A stretch of 19,548 nt of DNA from Candidatus Pelagibacter sp. (GCA_028097945.1 JAOHFJ010000015.1:1-19548), one strand, 5' to 3'. Counted from the first letter of the stretch, positions 1-8,168 are shown. Numbers and translations: made by a program. The notes: generated by a model from the sequence alone, not told the origin.

Positions 1-604
1 CAAGGGTGGTTTCTAATTTAAAATTTTTTATTAAATCATTAATAATTTTTAATCTTGAGTTTTGATTTAAAATAATCTTGATTTCAATTGATCTTGATTT
101 AATTGTTTCTAGTAAAGGTTTTGATTGATTGTTTATAAGAAAAAAATAATTATTTTTACCTGGTTCTTCGATTATTTTCAAAAGAGCGTTAAGACAATTA
201 TTATTGAACAGCTCAACATCATCTAAAATTATGAATCTTTCATTATATGAAATTGATGATTGAAGAATGTTTTTTTTTAGATTTCTTATATCTTCTATCT
301 TTATAGATTTAAAATTAGAGCCATTTAGATAAGCTATATTAGCAAAAATATTATTATTGTACTGTTTAAAAATGGGAGATGAGTCAGAAATTGAAAAATT
401 ATTTATATTGTAATTAATTTTATCGAATATTGAAAATAGGAAATGATTTATAAGCGTCGATTTTCCAAGCCCTTTATTACCTGTAAACAACATCACCCTA
501 GGTAATTTTTTTTCTACATAGAGAGATGTTAAAAAAGCAAAATTTTCCCTATGGCCAAATAGATTTAAAGTTTTTTTAGGTTCAAAAAAAGGAGGATAAT
601 TCAT
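1..604 (-). CDS. holB: DNA polymerase III subunit delta-prime (partial, C-terminus beyond window)
   Basis: Clamp-loader subunit of the replicative polymerase; with DnaX and HolA it loads the sliding clamp. I translated it by hand from ATG at 604 and the frame stays open to the window edge, about 201 residues. It shows a P-loop-like segment GNKGLGKST near residue 43, a Walker-B-like strand FIILDDVELF followed by LLKIIEEP near residues 122-142, and an SRS segment in the place of the sensor-1 SRC motif of the family. The start codon overlaps the tmk stop (TAATG), so translation is probably coupled. tmk-holB adjacency is standard in Alphaproteobacteria. The C-terminal collar domain lies outside the window. 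Confidence 0.85.
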   Translation of the reverse strand, partial: MNYPPFFEPKKTLNLFGHRENFAFLTSLYVEKKLPRVMLFTGNKGLGKSTLINHFLFSIFDKINYNINNFSISDSSPIFKQYNNNIFANIAYLNGSNFKSIKIEDIRNLKKNILQSSISYNERFIILDDVELFNNNCLNALLKIIEEPGKNNYFFLINNQSKPLLETIKSRSIEIKIILNQNSRLKIINDLIKNFKLETTL

Positions 605-1248
605 TAAGTTTTCAAATATTTATTAACAATTGAGAATATTTTTTTTTCAAGAATATTATTATTAGAAGATGAGTCTAATACGAAATAATTCTTTTTATTT
701 TTTGATAATTTTATAAAAGATCGTTGAGCTTTTGCATAAAAAGACTGAGCGAAGTTATCATATCTATTTTTAGTTTTTCTTTTTATTAATCTTGATTTAG
801 AGGATTTTGAAGAAACTTTTAAAATAAAAACTATATTAGGTTTTATACCTTCGAGTATTTTTTTATGTATGTTATTAATAAAATTTATATCTACTTTTTT
901 CCCATCTACTTGATATGCTATTGTTGAGTCCGTAAAACGATCACAAATTACTACTTTTTTTTTATTTAAAGCTGGTTTAATTTTATTTTTTACATGTTCA
1001 TTTCTTGCAGCAAGATATAGTAAAGTATCTGTGTACTTATCAAACTTTTCTTTACTATTCTTGTTGAAATAATCTTTGAGTATTAAATTTCTTATAAGTT
1101 CAGAGCTTTTTGTTCCACCGGGTTCTCTAGTCAAAACCGCATCTATAGAATTCTTCTTTAAATTATTAAAAAGTTTTTTACTTTGAAAAGATTTACCACA
1201 CCCTTCAACTCCTTCGAAGACAATAAAAAAAGGTTTTTTTTTATACAT
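604..1248 (-). CDS. tmk: Thymidylate kinase
   Basis: Phosphorylates dTMP to dTDP for DNA synthesis in the cytoplasm. At 214 residues it has the normal length. Visible motifs are the P-loop GVEGCGKS (residues 13-20, ending in S rather than the common ST), TREPGG near residue 40, the DRF motif followed by DSTIAYQ near residues 103-112, and a basic LID segment RLIKRKTKNRYDNF near 152-165. The ATG overlaps the end of the upstream carboxypeptidase gene by 8 nt (ATGTATAA), and a GGGGAG sequence just upstream serves as ribosome binding site. It sits between dac and holB in a five-gene minus-strand operon. Residues outside the P-loop match the family, so the call is firm. Confidence 0.95.
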   Translation of the reverse strand: MYKKKPFFIVFEGVEGCGKSFQSKKLFNNLKKNSIDAVLTREPGGTKSSELIRNLILKDYFNKNSKEKFDKYTDTLLYLAARNEHVKNKIKPALNKKKVVICDRFTDSTIAYQVDGKKVDINFINNIHKKILEGIKPNIVFILKVSSKSSKSRLIKRKTKNRYDNFAQSFYAKAQRSFIKLSKNKKNYFVLDSSSNNNILEKKIFSIVNKYLKT

Positions 1249-2389
1249 CTCCCCAAATCAAATAATTCAAAGATGTAACCAGACTCTTAAAAAAATTAAC
1301 TTTCTTTAGATTTTCAGCTGCATAAAGAGGCAACTTTTTAATTATTTCATCTTTTTTTGAAACAATAATGTTTGCAATTTGTGCACCTTCTTTTACAGGG
1401 GCAGAAATTGGACCTTCATATTCTAATGAAATATTAAGATGTTTTATATCCTTTTTATTTATAGTTACGTAATAATCCTCTTTAGAAATAGCTTTAATTT
1501 TATTTTTTTTACCTAACCAAGTTTCTAACTCAAATGTTGTCTCTCCTTTTTTAGAAATTTCAAACGTATTTGTGTTTCTAAATCCCCAGTTCAATAATTT
1601 TAAAGACTCTTTGCTACGTGCCTTTTTGGTTTCAAAACCTGAAACTACTGCAATTACTCTTCTATCTTTTTTTCTCATCGAGCTAGCAAGAGAATATTTT
1701 TCAACAGCTAAATATCCAGTCTTAACACCATCCACTCCTACATTTTTATACAACAATGGATTTCTATTGCCTTGTTTAATTGGCTCACCGCCAGTTCTAT
1801 CCCACGTAAAAGTTTTTTCAGAAAATAATTCATAATAAATTGGATAATTTTTTATCAAGTGTTTAGACATTATGGCGATGTCTCTTACAGTAGATATATT
1901 ATCAGGATCGTTAATACCTGATGAATTTGTAAAGTTCGTTGATGTCATGCCGATTTCACCTGCTTTCTCATTCATCATGTCGGAAAAATTTTCTTCCGAT
2001 CCAGCAATCCCCTCTGCTAAAGCAATACAGGCATCATTGCCAGAAGCAATGATTATTCCTTTGAGCAAGTTTTCAACGGAGACTTGATCGTTTATCATTA
2101 TAAACATTGATGAGTACCCAGCTTGAGAAAGTCTCCAAGCGTTTTCTGAGATAGTAAATTTATCATCTAGTGATAATTTATTTTCTTTTAATAAATCAAA
2201 AGCCACAATTGCAGTCATGATTTTTGTCATTGAAGCTGGATAAATTTGACTATCTGGATCTAATTCAAATAAAATTTCATCGGAATGGAAATCTACAAGT
2301 ATACCCGTTCTTGCTTGTAGATTAGGATTAGCATTAATTTTTAAACTTAAGCTAAAAAATAAAAATGTTAAAATAATAAATTTACTCAT
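1241..2389 (-). CDS. dacC: D-alanyl-D-alanine carboxypeptidase (PBP5/6 type, family S11)
   Basis: Periplasmic penicillin-binding protein that removes the terminal D-Ala from peptidoglycan stem peptides. The three active-site motifs are present in order: SxxK as S53-M-T-K56, SGN at 116-118, and KTG at 223-225. An N-terminal hydrophobic segment (residues 3-18) ending near NANPN is a signal peptide. I chose ATG 2389 over a longer frame from 2443 because the extra 18 residues would place a polar stretch before the signal peptide and overlap the upstream gene by about 60 nt, whereas 2389 gives the usual 8-nt overlap (ATGAGTAA). The C-terminal half (about 280-382) matches the beta-rich domain and membrane-anchor region of PBP5. 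dacC versus dacA naming is by analogy only. Confidence 0.9.
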   Translation of the reverse strand: MSKFIILTFLFFSLSLKINANPNLQARTGILVDFHSDEILFELDPDSQIYPASMTKIMTAIVAFDLLKENKLSLDDKFTISENAWRLSQAGYSSMFIMINDQVSVENLLKGIIIASGNDACIALAEGIAGSEENFSDMMNEKAGEIGMTSTNFTNSSGINDPDNISTVRDIAIMSKHLIKNYPIYYELFSEKTFTWDRTGGEPIKQGNRNPLLYKNVGVDGVKTGYLAVEKYSLASSMRKKDRRVIAVVSGFETKKARSKESLKLLNWGFRNTNTFEISKKGETTFELETWLGKKNKIKAISKEDYYVTINKKDIKHLNISLEYEGPISAPVKEGAQIANIIVSKKDEIIKKLPLYAAENLKKVNFFKSLVTSLNYLIWGDV

Positions 2390-3119
2390 TGATAAAAATG
2401 TCCAACTCCTCGAATCCAAAATTTTTAAACTTAATGTAATCATTTTTCAATAAATTAATAGAAGTATATGGTCCTGAAATAACTTGCGTTTCTTTCAAAT
2501 TAATCTTTTTAATTATTAATTTTTTATTATCATAATTAATTAATTCATTAATGATTCTTTTTTTAAGAAATTGTGCATTTTGTACTGAATAAAAAGTGGC
2601 TATATGTAAAAATATTTTATTTTGGTCATTTTTAGAGTTTTTAACTTTATTTTTAGAAATATTGGAAATTTGAACAGAAGCTACAGGCGCTTTTGAGGGA
2701 ATTTTTTTTTCTTCCTCATGAATTTTTGCTTTTTTAGCTACAAAAGATTTATTTTTTTTAATTTCAATAATTTCTAATATTGGTAAATCTTGACTAAGAT
2801 TAAGTTCTTCAGCAACTTGTTTTGTTATTAATATTTTGTAAAAATCAGGATATTTAATTCTTTTTAAATTTTTAAGGACCAGGCTTTTTTGATTTACTGG
2901 GTTGGATATTTTTATCAAAGCACCAGTCCTAATATTTTGTTGAGATATTTGTATTTCGTTATTATTCATCTTTTTCTTTATAATCTTATTATCAAAATCT
3001 TGATCGTTATAAATATATGCAATACCTTTTGCTGTATATGGTTTTTTTTGATTTAAGGAACTTAACCTAGGATCACAAGATAAAATAAAAAAAAAGACAA
3101 ATATAAATTTAAATTTCAT
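2382..3119 (-). CDS. RlpA-like SPOR-domain lipoprotein with degenerate DPBB domain
   Basis: Likely envelope/septal lipoprotein acting with the flanking peptidoglycan enzymes. From ATG 3119 the protein begins with a short basic-hydrophobic signal and lipobox ILSC (Cys15). The frame also opens at a TTG at 3125, but ATG is preferred and gives an 11-nt overlap with mltB. Residues about 22-125 align by eye with the RlpA double-psi beta-barrel (KPYTAKGIAYIY, then ALIKISNPVNQKSLVLKN, then ITKQVAEELNL). The D-R-G stretch carrying the catalytic Asp of RlpA is not recognisable. A Lys/Glu-rich linker follows and the C-terminal 80 residues form a SPOR domain (FLHIATFYSVQNAQFLKK, QVISGPYTS) that binds denuded glycans. 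The residue after the lipidated Cys is Asp, an inner-membrane retention signal in enterics; whether that holds here is unknown. Confidence 0.75.
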   Translation of the reverse strand: MKFKFIFVFFFILSCDPRLSSLNQKKPYTAKGIAYIYNDQDFDNKIIKKKMNNNEIQISQQNIRTGALIKISNPVNQKSLVLKNLKRIKYPDFYKILITKQVAEELNLSQDLPILEIIEIKKNKSFVAKKAKIHEEEKKIPSKAPVASVQISNISKNKVKNSKNDQNKIFLHIATFYSVQNAQFLKKRIINELINYDNKKLIIKKINLKETQVISGPYTSINLLKNDYIKFKNFGFEELDIFINE

Positions 3120-4119
3120 TTTCAAAACTTTGTTTTAATGTACACACCGCTAAGGCAAATCTTAAAGATCTATTCCAATTTAGGATTTTTTCATAATTTT
3201 CGAATATAATATATGCGGGTGCTAATGTTTCTGCTTCTGGAATAATGTCTTTATCTGGTATAATTATGGCAGCAGTCAAGTTTTCTTTGATACTTAGTTT
3301 ATCAAAGTTTTTGATATATTTTTTTAAAAATTTTACTTTCTTTTTATTTTTTATATTTCTAGCTGATGAATTTAAATACTTCCTGGGTATATTTTTATTC
3401 AATTCTATTTTGAAAAAGCAAGGTTGATTTTTTTTCCATCCTATTGTTTTTAAATAATTTGCTGCTGAGGCAAATGAATCTTCGATATTTTTAAGTTCAA
3501 TAGTGTTATTATTATTATAATCGATGGCGTAATTTCTTATGGTCCTTGGCATAAATTGAAAATTACCAAATGCACCGGCCCATGAACCAAAAAGTATTTT
3601 TTTATCTATAATGTTTTGATCAACTAATTTTAATAAAATCAACAATTCTTCTGTAAAAAAAACGCTTCTTCGTTTATCAAAACTTAATGTTGCTAGTGAA
3701 GAAATTATATCCATTTTGCCCAAGTATTTTCCAAAATTTGTTTCGATGCCCATTAAAGCCAAGAGTAACTCTTTCTCCACTTCAAAATCTTTTTCTATAG
3801 TTTCTATAGTAAATTTTTCTTTTTTATAAAGTTTAAGACCATCTTTTACTTTTTTATTAGAAGATCTTTTTTTAATATACGTAAAGGTATCTTCATAAAA
3901 TTCTGGTTGATATCGATCATATTTTATAACATTAGGTAAAAATTTAGCATTAGACATTACTTCATTAACAACTTGCCTTGAAATTCCGGAGTCAATAGCT
4001 TTAATTTGAAATTTTTTTAACCATTGACTAAATTCCTCTGCTGCAGGTAAAGAAGAAATTATAAAAAAATATAAAAATAAAGATTTAATAATTATTTTAA
4101 ACATCTTAGTAATTATCAT
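3109..4119 (-). CDS. mltB: Lytic murein transglycosylase, MltB family
   Basis: Cleaves the MurNAc-GlcNAc bond of peptidoglycan to give 1,6-anhydro-muropeptides. The catalytic Glu is E126 in ALMGIETNFGKYLGKM, followed by the family segments ISSLATLSFDKRR, GSWAGAFGNFQFMP and a C-terminal RSLRFALAVCTL. At 336 residues it matches the single-domain MltB group (COG2951). The N-terminus is a hydrophobic signal sequence (residues 7-26, ending LPAAEE). Two ATGs are possible, 4119 and 4104; the latter gives MFKIIIKSLFLYF directly as a signal peptide, and neither has a clear Shine-Dalgarno. It is the first gene of the operon with the RlpA-like protein, dac, tmk and holB, an arrangement common in Alphaproteobacteria. 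There is no lipobox, so it is secreted rather than a lipoprotein. Confidence 0.88.
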   Translation of the reverse strand: MIITKMFKIIIKSLFLYFFIISSLPAAEEFSQWLKKFQIKAIDSGISRQVVNEVMSNAKFLPNVIKYDRYQPEFYEDTFTYIKKRSSNKKVKDGLKLYKKEKFTIETIEKDFEVEKELLLALMGIETNFGKYLGKMDIISSLATLSFDKRRSVFFTEELLILLKLVDQNIIDKKILFGSWAGAFGNFQFMPRTIRNYAIDYNNNNTIELKNIEDSFASAANYLKTIGWKKNQPCFFKIELNKNIPRKYLNSSARNIKNKKKVKFLKKYIKNFDKLSIKENLTAAIIIPDKDIIPEAETLAPAYIIFENYEKILNWNRSLRFALAVCTLKQSFENEI

Positions 4120-4120
4120 A

Positions 4121-4140
4121 ATTAACTAGTATTAACTAGT
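4121..4140. repeat. Tandem decamer upstream of mltB
   Basis: Two perfect adjacent copies of ATTAACTAGT, followed by TTAAC. They end one base before the ATG at 4119 on the minus strand and so occupy the place where a ribosome binding site would be. Each copy contains the palindrome ACTAGT. Function is unknown; this may be chance in AT-rich DNA. Confidence 0.5.
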
Positions 4141-4161
4141 TTAACAAATGCTACTTATTTA

Positions 4162-4190
4162 TTGTTATTTCGCTGCTTTGATAGTATTAA
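4162..4190 (+). promoter_or_regulatory. Putative sigma70 promoter for tRNA-Ser
   Basis: TTGTTA at 4162-4167 and TATTAA at 4185-4190 are separated by 17 nt, placing a start about 14 nt before the tRNA 5' end at 4211. This is a visual match only; in AT-rich DNA such matches are frequent, but spacing and position are right. Confidence 0.45.
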
Positions 4191-4210
4191 AGAACGTAAA
4201 TCTGATTTAA

Positions 4211-4300
4211 GGAGAGGTGGCTGAGCGGTTGAAAGCACTGGTCTTGAAAACCAGCAACGGGGCAACTCGTTCGTGGGTTCGAATCCCACCCTCTCCGCCA
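4211..4300 (+). tRNA. tRNA-Ser (anticodon UGA)
   Basis: Complete class II tRNA of 90 nt including encoded CCA. The acceptor stem GGAGAGG (4211-4217) pairs with CCTCTCC (4290-4296), with discriminator G4297 and CCA at 4298-4300. The anticodon stem CTGGT/ACCAG encloses loop CTTGAAA with anticodon TGA at 4245-4247. A long variable arm (about 4255-4272) and a T-arm GTGGG TTCGAAT CCCAC are present. The last base of CCA is directly followed by the stop codon of sdhE on the other strand. Confidence 0.97.
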
Positions 4301-4558
4301 TTAAAGTTTAAAGCCTTTAAAAATTTGAGAAATCTCATTTTTATCTATATCATTTTCAATTAAATCATGATGGTAAAAGTTTAATATTACCTCATCCTCG
4401 AAATTAAGAAATTCATTAAGTTCGTTTAAAAGTTTTTCATCAAAAGAATCTATATATTTATTAACAAATGAACTTAATAAAATATCCATCTCTTTGGTGC
4501 CTCTATAACCAGCCCGATAAATTAATTTTTTTTTAAATATTTCTAATTTATTGTTCAT
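4301..4558 (-). CDS. sdhE: FAD assembly factor SdhE
   Basis: Small cytoplasmic protein that promotes covalent flavinylation of succinate dehydrogenase (and fumarate reductase) flavoprotein subunits. At 85 residues it has the family length. The signature RGxxE is R19-G20-T-K-E23 within YRAGYRGTKEMDILL, and the helical C-terminal part includes FLNFEDEVILNFY, typical of the YgfY/Sdh5 fold. Its ATG (4558) is divergent from recG, leaving about 33 nt. Its TAA (4303-4301) directly abuts the CCA end of tRNA-Ser on the opposite strand. In many Alphaproteobacteria sdhE lies between recG and mfd; here a tRNA takes the mfd position. Confidence 0.9.
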   Translation of the reverse strand: MNNKLEIFKKKLIYRAGYRGTKEMDILLSSFVNKYIDSFDEKLLNELNEFLNFEDEVILNFYHHDLIENDIDKNEISQIFKGFKL

Positions 4559-4591
4559 AAAATTATATTATACATAATTATAAGTATTTTG
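4559..4591. promoter_or_regulatory. Divergent sdhE/recG promoter region
   Basis: Only 33 nt separate the two starts. The stretch is almost pure A/T and contains overlapping -10-like hexamers (TATTAT, TATACATAAT) readable on both strands. No clear -35 boxes or ribosome binding sites can be assigned; -35 elements would have to lie inside the opposite gene. Confidence 0.35.
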
Positions 4592-6637
4592 ATGAAAAAA
4601 AATTTTGTATTTACCGATGTTAAACAACTTAAAGGTGTTGGTCCAAAATTATCCAGTTATCTTAAAAAAAAAAAGATAGAGAAAATAAAAGATTTACTAT
4701 TAAATTTGCCTTATAGCGAAACCGATAGATCAAAAATTTTTAAATTAAATGAACTTGAAGTTGGAAAAATTCAATCTATTAAAGTGTTAGTCAAAAAACT
4801 TAATTTTCCTCGATTCAGGAATTTGCCTAATAAAATTATTTGTGAGGATGAAACTGGTAAAATTGACATTATCTATTTTAATAGTCGTGAAGGTTATCTA
4901 AGAAAATTATTTCCTGTCAATGAATGGGTTGTTATTAGTGGAAAGATAAATTTCTATAATAAAAAATATCAAATTACAAATCCAGATTATGTAACAACCT
5001 TAGATAAACAAGAATTTGTAGTAAAAAATATTCCAAAATACAATCTGACGAAAGGTATTAATGAAAAAAAATACAGATTAATAAGTGAACAAGTAATTGA
5101 TAACTTACCTAATATAAGTGATTGGTTAGATGAAGATTTTATTAGAATTAATAATCTTGAAAATTGGAATAAAAGTATAAGTAATCTCCACAAAACAAAA
5201 GATGCTTTAAATTATCATTCTAGGAGTTATAGAAGACTTGTTTTTGATGAATTGTGCGCAAATTTTTTAGCTTTATCAGAAAGCAGAAAAAGAATTAAAA
5301 AAAATAAATCGCCTAAAGAGTTTAATAATGCATATTCTGATTTAATTTTAAAAAAATTGCCGTTCGAACTAACCAAAAGTCAAAAAGAAGTCCTAAGTGA
5401 AATTAATAATGATTTATTGAGTGATAAAAAAATGTTTAGAATTATTCAGGGAGACGTTGGTTCTGGAAAAACGATTGTTTCTTTGTGTGCTGCATCTAAT
5501 ATCGTAGAAAGTGGTTATCAATGTGCTTTAATGGCTCCTACTGAAATTTTAGCTAAGCAACATTTTGAATTAGCAAAGAAAATCTTTAAAAATCTTGATA
5601 TTGAAATTGAATTTTTAACCGGAAAAACTGAGTACAAAAAAAGAAAAGAAATCTTAAAAGATATTGAAAGTAAAAAAATAAAATTTTTAATTGGAACCCA
5701 TTCTTTATTTCAAAAAAAAATAAATTTTAAAAAATTAGGATTAGTAATAATTGATGAACAACATAAATTTGGTGTTAAACAAAGAAGTGATTTTGCAAAT
5801 AAAGGTGGTGATAATTGTGATGTATTACTTATGTCCGCTACTCCAATACCAAGAACAATGATGATGTCATTATATGGTGATATGGACATATCGAAAATCA
5901 CAGAAAAGCCTGCGAAAAGAAAAAAAATCATCACATTAAGTAAACCAGAAAAAAAGATTGATGAACTTTGGCCTTATATAAAAAAACAAGTAAAGAACAA
6001 TAATCAAATTTTTTGGGTTTGTCCTTTAATTGAAGAATCATCTTTTTTAGATTATTCATCTGCAAAAAAGAAATTTGATTTAATTAATAAAAAATTTCCA
6101 ATGAAAGTTGGCCTTATTCATGGATCATTAAAACAGGATGAAAAAAATAAAATTTTAAATAAATTCTTAACTAAAAAAATTTCTATTCTCGTTTCGACTA
6201 CTGTCATAGAGGTTGGTATTGACTTTCCTAATGCTAATTTAATCATTATTGAAAATGCGAACAAATTTGGTCTTGCCCAATTACATCAGCTTAGGGGTAG
6301 AGTTGGAAGAGGTTTAAACCAAGGAACTTGTATTTTACTATTTAAAGATGGGTTAAGTAAAAATGCAATTAAGAGAATTAAAATTTTAAAAAATTCAGAT
6401 GATGGATTTTATATAGCTGAAGAAGATTTAAAATTAAGAGGTTTTGGAGACCTTATTGGTTATCAGCAAAGCGGACTTAAAAATTTTAGATTTGCAGATC
6501 CTGTAAATCATGATGATTTATTTAAACTTGCTGAAAAATATATTTTAAATGTTAGTAAAAATATAAATCAAAATAAATATATTTTCCTTTTAAAACTTTT
6601 TGATAAAGCTGAGATAATTAATGTTGAGGAAACTTAG
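4592..6637 (+). CDS. recG: ATP-dependent DNA helicase RecG
   Basis: Branch-migration helicase that regresses stalled forks and processes Holliday junctions. From ATG 4592 it is 681 residues (a TTG one codon earlier is less likely). The N-terminal wedge/OB domain (about 1-230) includes GVGPKLSSYLKKK. The helicase core follows: Walker A GDVGSGKT near 287-294, DEQH box IIDEQHKFGVKQR near 387, MSATPIPRTMM, then the second RecA domain with GLIHGSLKQDEKN, STTVIEVGIDFPNA, and the QLRGRVGRG arginine-finger motif. The TRG-type C-terminal segment LKLRGFGDLIGYQQSG is present. Its TAG overlaps the TAA of the convergent DUF502 gene by 3 nt, so no terminator fits between them. Confidence 0.96.
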   Translation: MKKNFVFTDVKQLKGVGPKLSSYLKKKKIEKIKDLLLNLPYSETDRSKIFKLNELEVGKIQSIKVLVKKLNFPRFRNLPNKIICEDETGKIDIIYFNSREGYLRKLFPVNEWVVISGKINFYNKKYQITNPDYVTTLDKQEFVVKNIPKYNLTKGINEKKYRLISEQVIDNLPNISDWLDEDFIRINNLENWNKSISNLHKTKDALNYHSRSYRRLVFDELCANFLALSESRKRIKKNKSPKEFNNAYSDLILKKLPFELTKSQKEVLSEINNDLLSDKKMFRIIQGDVGSGKTIVSLCAASNIVESGYQCALMAPTEILAKQHFELAKKIFKNLDIEIEFLTGKTEYKKRKEILKDIESKKIKFLIGTHSLFQKKINFKKLGLVIIDEQHKFGVKQRSDFANKGGDNCDVLLMSATPIPRTMMMSLYGDMDISKITEKPAKRKKIITLSKPEKKIDELWPYIKKQVKNNNQIFWVCPLIEESSFLDYSSAKKKFDLINKKFPMKVGLIHGSLKQDEKNKILNKFLTKKISILVSTTVIEVGIDFPNANLIIIENANKFGLAQLHQLRGRVGRGLNQGTCILLFKDGLSKNAIKRIKILKNSDDGFYIAEEDLKLRGFGDLIGYQQSGLKNFRFADPVNHDDLFKLAEKYILNVSKNINQNKYIFLLKLFDKAEIINVEET

Positions 6638-7248
6638 TCAATATTAGTTGTGCCTGCTGAAACTATGAATTTTGAGGCTTGTTCAAAAGAAACATTTAGG
6701 TAAATTAAATCTTTTTTTGGCACCATTAATAAAAAACCACTTGTTGGATTTGGTGTAGTAGGTACAAAAACATTGATTATTTCGTCCTTAATCTGATCTT
6801 TTATTAATCCTTCATTTTTTTTTGTTGCAAAACCAACTGCCCAAACACCTTTTCGTGGATATTCTAAAAGCACTACACTTTTTTGTTTGTTGTCTGTTTT
6901 AGTAAAACTTTCAGTCATTTGACCAATAGCTGAATAAATTGTTCTAAGAATTGGTATCTTTTTTAAAATATTATTAAAAAGTTCAAAAAATTTTCTTCCT
7001 AAAAAAGATAGAGATAACCAACCTATTAAAGTTATAATTATTAGTGCTATTAAAATTTCTACACCAGGAATATTAAAAGGCAGATAATTATTTGGATTGA
7101 TTTCTTTTGGTATAATCTTTCCTGAAAATCTAATTAAAAAAAGAGTTAAATATAAAGTAATTCCAATAGGTATTAGAACAACAATTCCAGCTATAAAATT
7201 ATTTCTTAATTTTGCAAAAACAGATTTTTTAACATTAAAATTGGACAT
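6634..7248 (-). CDS. DUF502 family inner-membrane protein
   Basis: Conserved membrane protein of unknown function (COG2928), 204 residues, the normal size. Two transmembrane helices are visible, about residues 17-39 (FIAGIVVLIPIGITLYL) and 62-84 (GVEILIALIIITLIGWL). They are followed by the hallmark KIPILRTIYSAIGQM segment (about 97-111) and a soluble C-terminal domain with VFVPTTPNPTSGFLLMVP. The family is frequently found near recG/mfd in Proteobacteria, as here. No enzymatic motif is seen. The gene is convergent with recG (stop codons overlap) and divergent from the M48 protease. Confidence 0.88.
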   Translation of the reverse strand: MSNFNVKKSVFAKLRNNFIAGIVVLIPIGITLYLTLFLIRFSGKIIPKEINPNNYLPFNIPGVEILIALIIITLIGWLSLSFLGRKFFELFNNILKKIPILRTIYSAIGQMTESFTKTDNKQKSVVLLEYPRKGVWAVGFATKKNEGLIKDQIKDEIINVFVPTTPNPTSGFLLMVPKKDLIYLNVSFEQASKFIVSAGTTNID

Positions 7249-7334
7249 TATGAGTAGCTTGAGTAAACGATAAACACTATTATTAAGATAAAAATTGCAA
7301 TTAATAATTTATTATTTAAAATCATGAATCTAAA
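7249..7334. promoter_or_regulatory. Divergent region between DUF502 gene and M48 protease gene
   Basis: An 86-nt AT-rich spacer that must hold both promoters. TTGCAA occurs on both strands at its centre (it is self-complementary), but no unambiguous -10 partner at 16-18 nt can be assigned. No operator-like repeat is obvious. Confidence 0.3.
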
Positions 7335-8168
7335 ATGTATAACATAAATAGAAGAAAATTTCTTGGCTATTTTGGCTGTAGTTGCTGCTCATTAATGCTA
7401 CCTTCTTGTTCAACTGTTCCAATTACCGAAAGAAAACAATTAAGCATTATACCTGAATCACGAATAAACAAACAAGCCGCTGCTGCGTATGAAAATTTTA
7501 GAAGTAAGTCAAAGTTAATTACAAGTGGTCGCCAACTTAATGAAATTATAGAAATAGGAAAAAAAATGGAAGTTGCTGTAAGTACTTTTTTTGTAAATCA
7601 AAATAAAAATGACCCGACTAGAAACTTCGGATGGGATTACGTGTTAGTAGATAATGATAAAATTGTTAACGCCTGGTGTATGCCTGGTGGAAAAATAGCT
7701 GTATATACTGGATTGTTAAAAATTACTAAAAATACTGATGCTCTTTCAATTGTAATGGGTCACGAAATAGCTCACGCTGTTGCAAAACATTCTTTAGAAA
7801 GAATGAGTCATGCTATGACATTGAATTTAGGAACAACTGTTGCAGATATATTTTTAGGAGGAGCTATTAATAGAACAAGGAATACAGTAGGTCAAAATAC
7901 TGGTTTTGATATTTTTCAATTAGGTATAATGAATCCTTTTGGAAGAAAACAAGAAACAGAAGCAGATTATCTTGGATTAATTTTTTCTTCTTTGTCTGGA
8001 TTCGATATTAGGGAATCAACAAATCTTTGGAGAAGAATGGCTGAAAAGAACAAGGGAAAGGAACCACCAGTTTTCTTAAGTACGCATCCAAGCAGCAAAA
8101 AAAGGATTGAAAATTTGAGCAATTGGATAAATGAAGTAATGATTAAATACCCACCAATAAAAATCTAA
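7335..8168 (+). CDS. M48 family metallopeptidase, lipoprotein with Tat-like signal
   Basis: Zinc metalloprotease of the LoiP/YcaL/BepA-like group, expected in the cell envelope for quality control of outer-membrane proteins. The zinc motif HExxH is H143-E-I-A-H147. The third ligand is E207 in QETEADYLGL, and the substrate-loop segment STHPSSKKRI (249-258) is characteristic. The N-terminus NRRKFLGYFG (residues 5-14) resembles a twin-arginine signal, and a lipobox LPSC ends at Cys25 with Ser at +2. At 277 residues it has a single catalytic domain without TPR repeats. The start at ATG 7335 places the RR motif correctly. Its stop lies 4 nt before the tRNA-Lys fragment of the adjacent island, so before insertion it was directly convergent with tRNA-Lys. 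Confidence 0.88.
   Translation: MYNINRRKFLGYFGCSCCSLMLPSCSTVPITERKQLSIIPESRINKQAAAAYENFRSKSKLITSGRQLNEIIEIGKKMEVAVSTFFVNQNKNDPTRNFGWDYVLVDNDKIVNAWCMPGGKIAVYTGLLKITKNTDALSIVMGHEIAHAVAKHSLERMSHAMTLNLGTTVADIFLGGAINRTRNTVGQNTGFDIFQLGIMNPFGRKQETEADYLGLIFSSLSGFDIRESTNLWRRMAEKNKGKEPPVFLSTHPSSKKRIENLSNWINEVMIKYPPIKI

Noticed and set aside
1572..2087. Plus-strand reading frames opposite the carboxypeptidase gene
   Set aside because: They are antisense to a well-supported gene with all three catalytic motifs and show no recognisable protein features.
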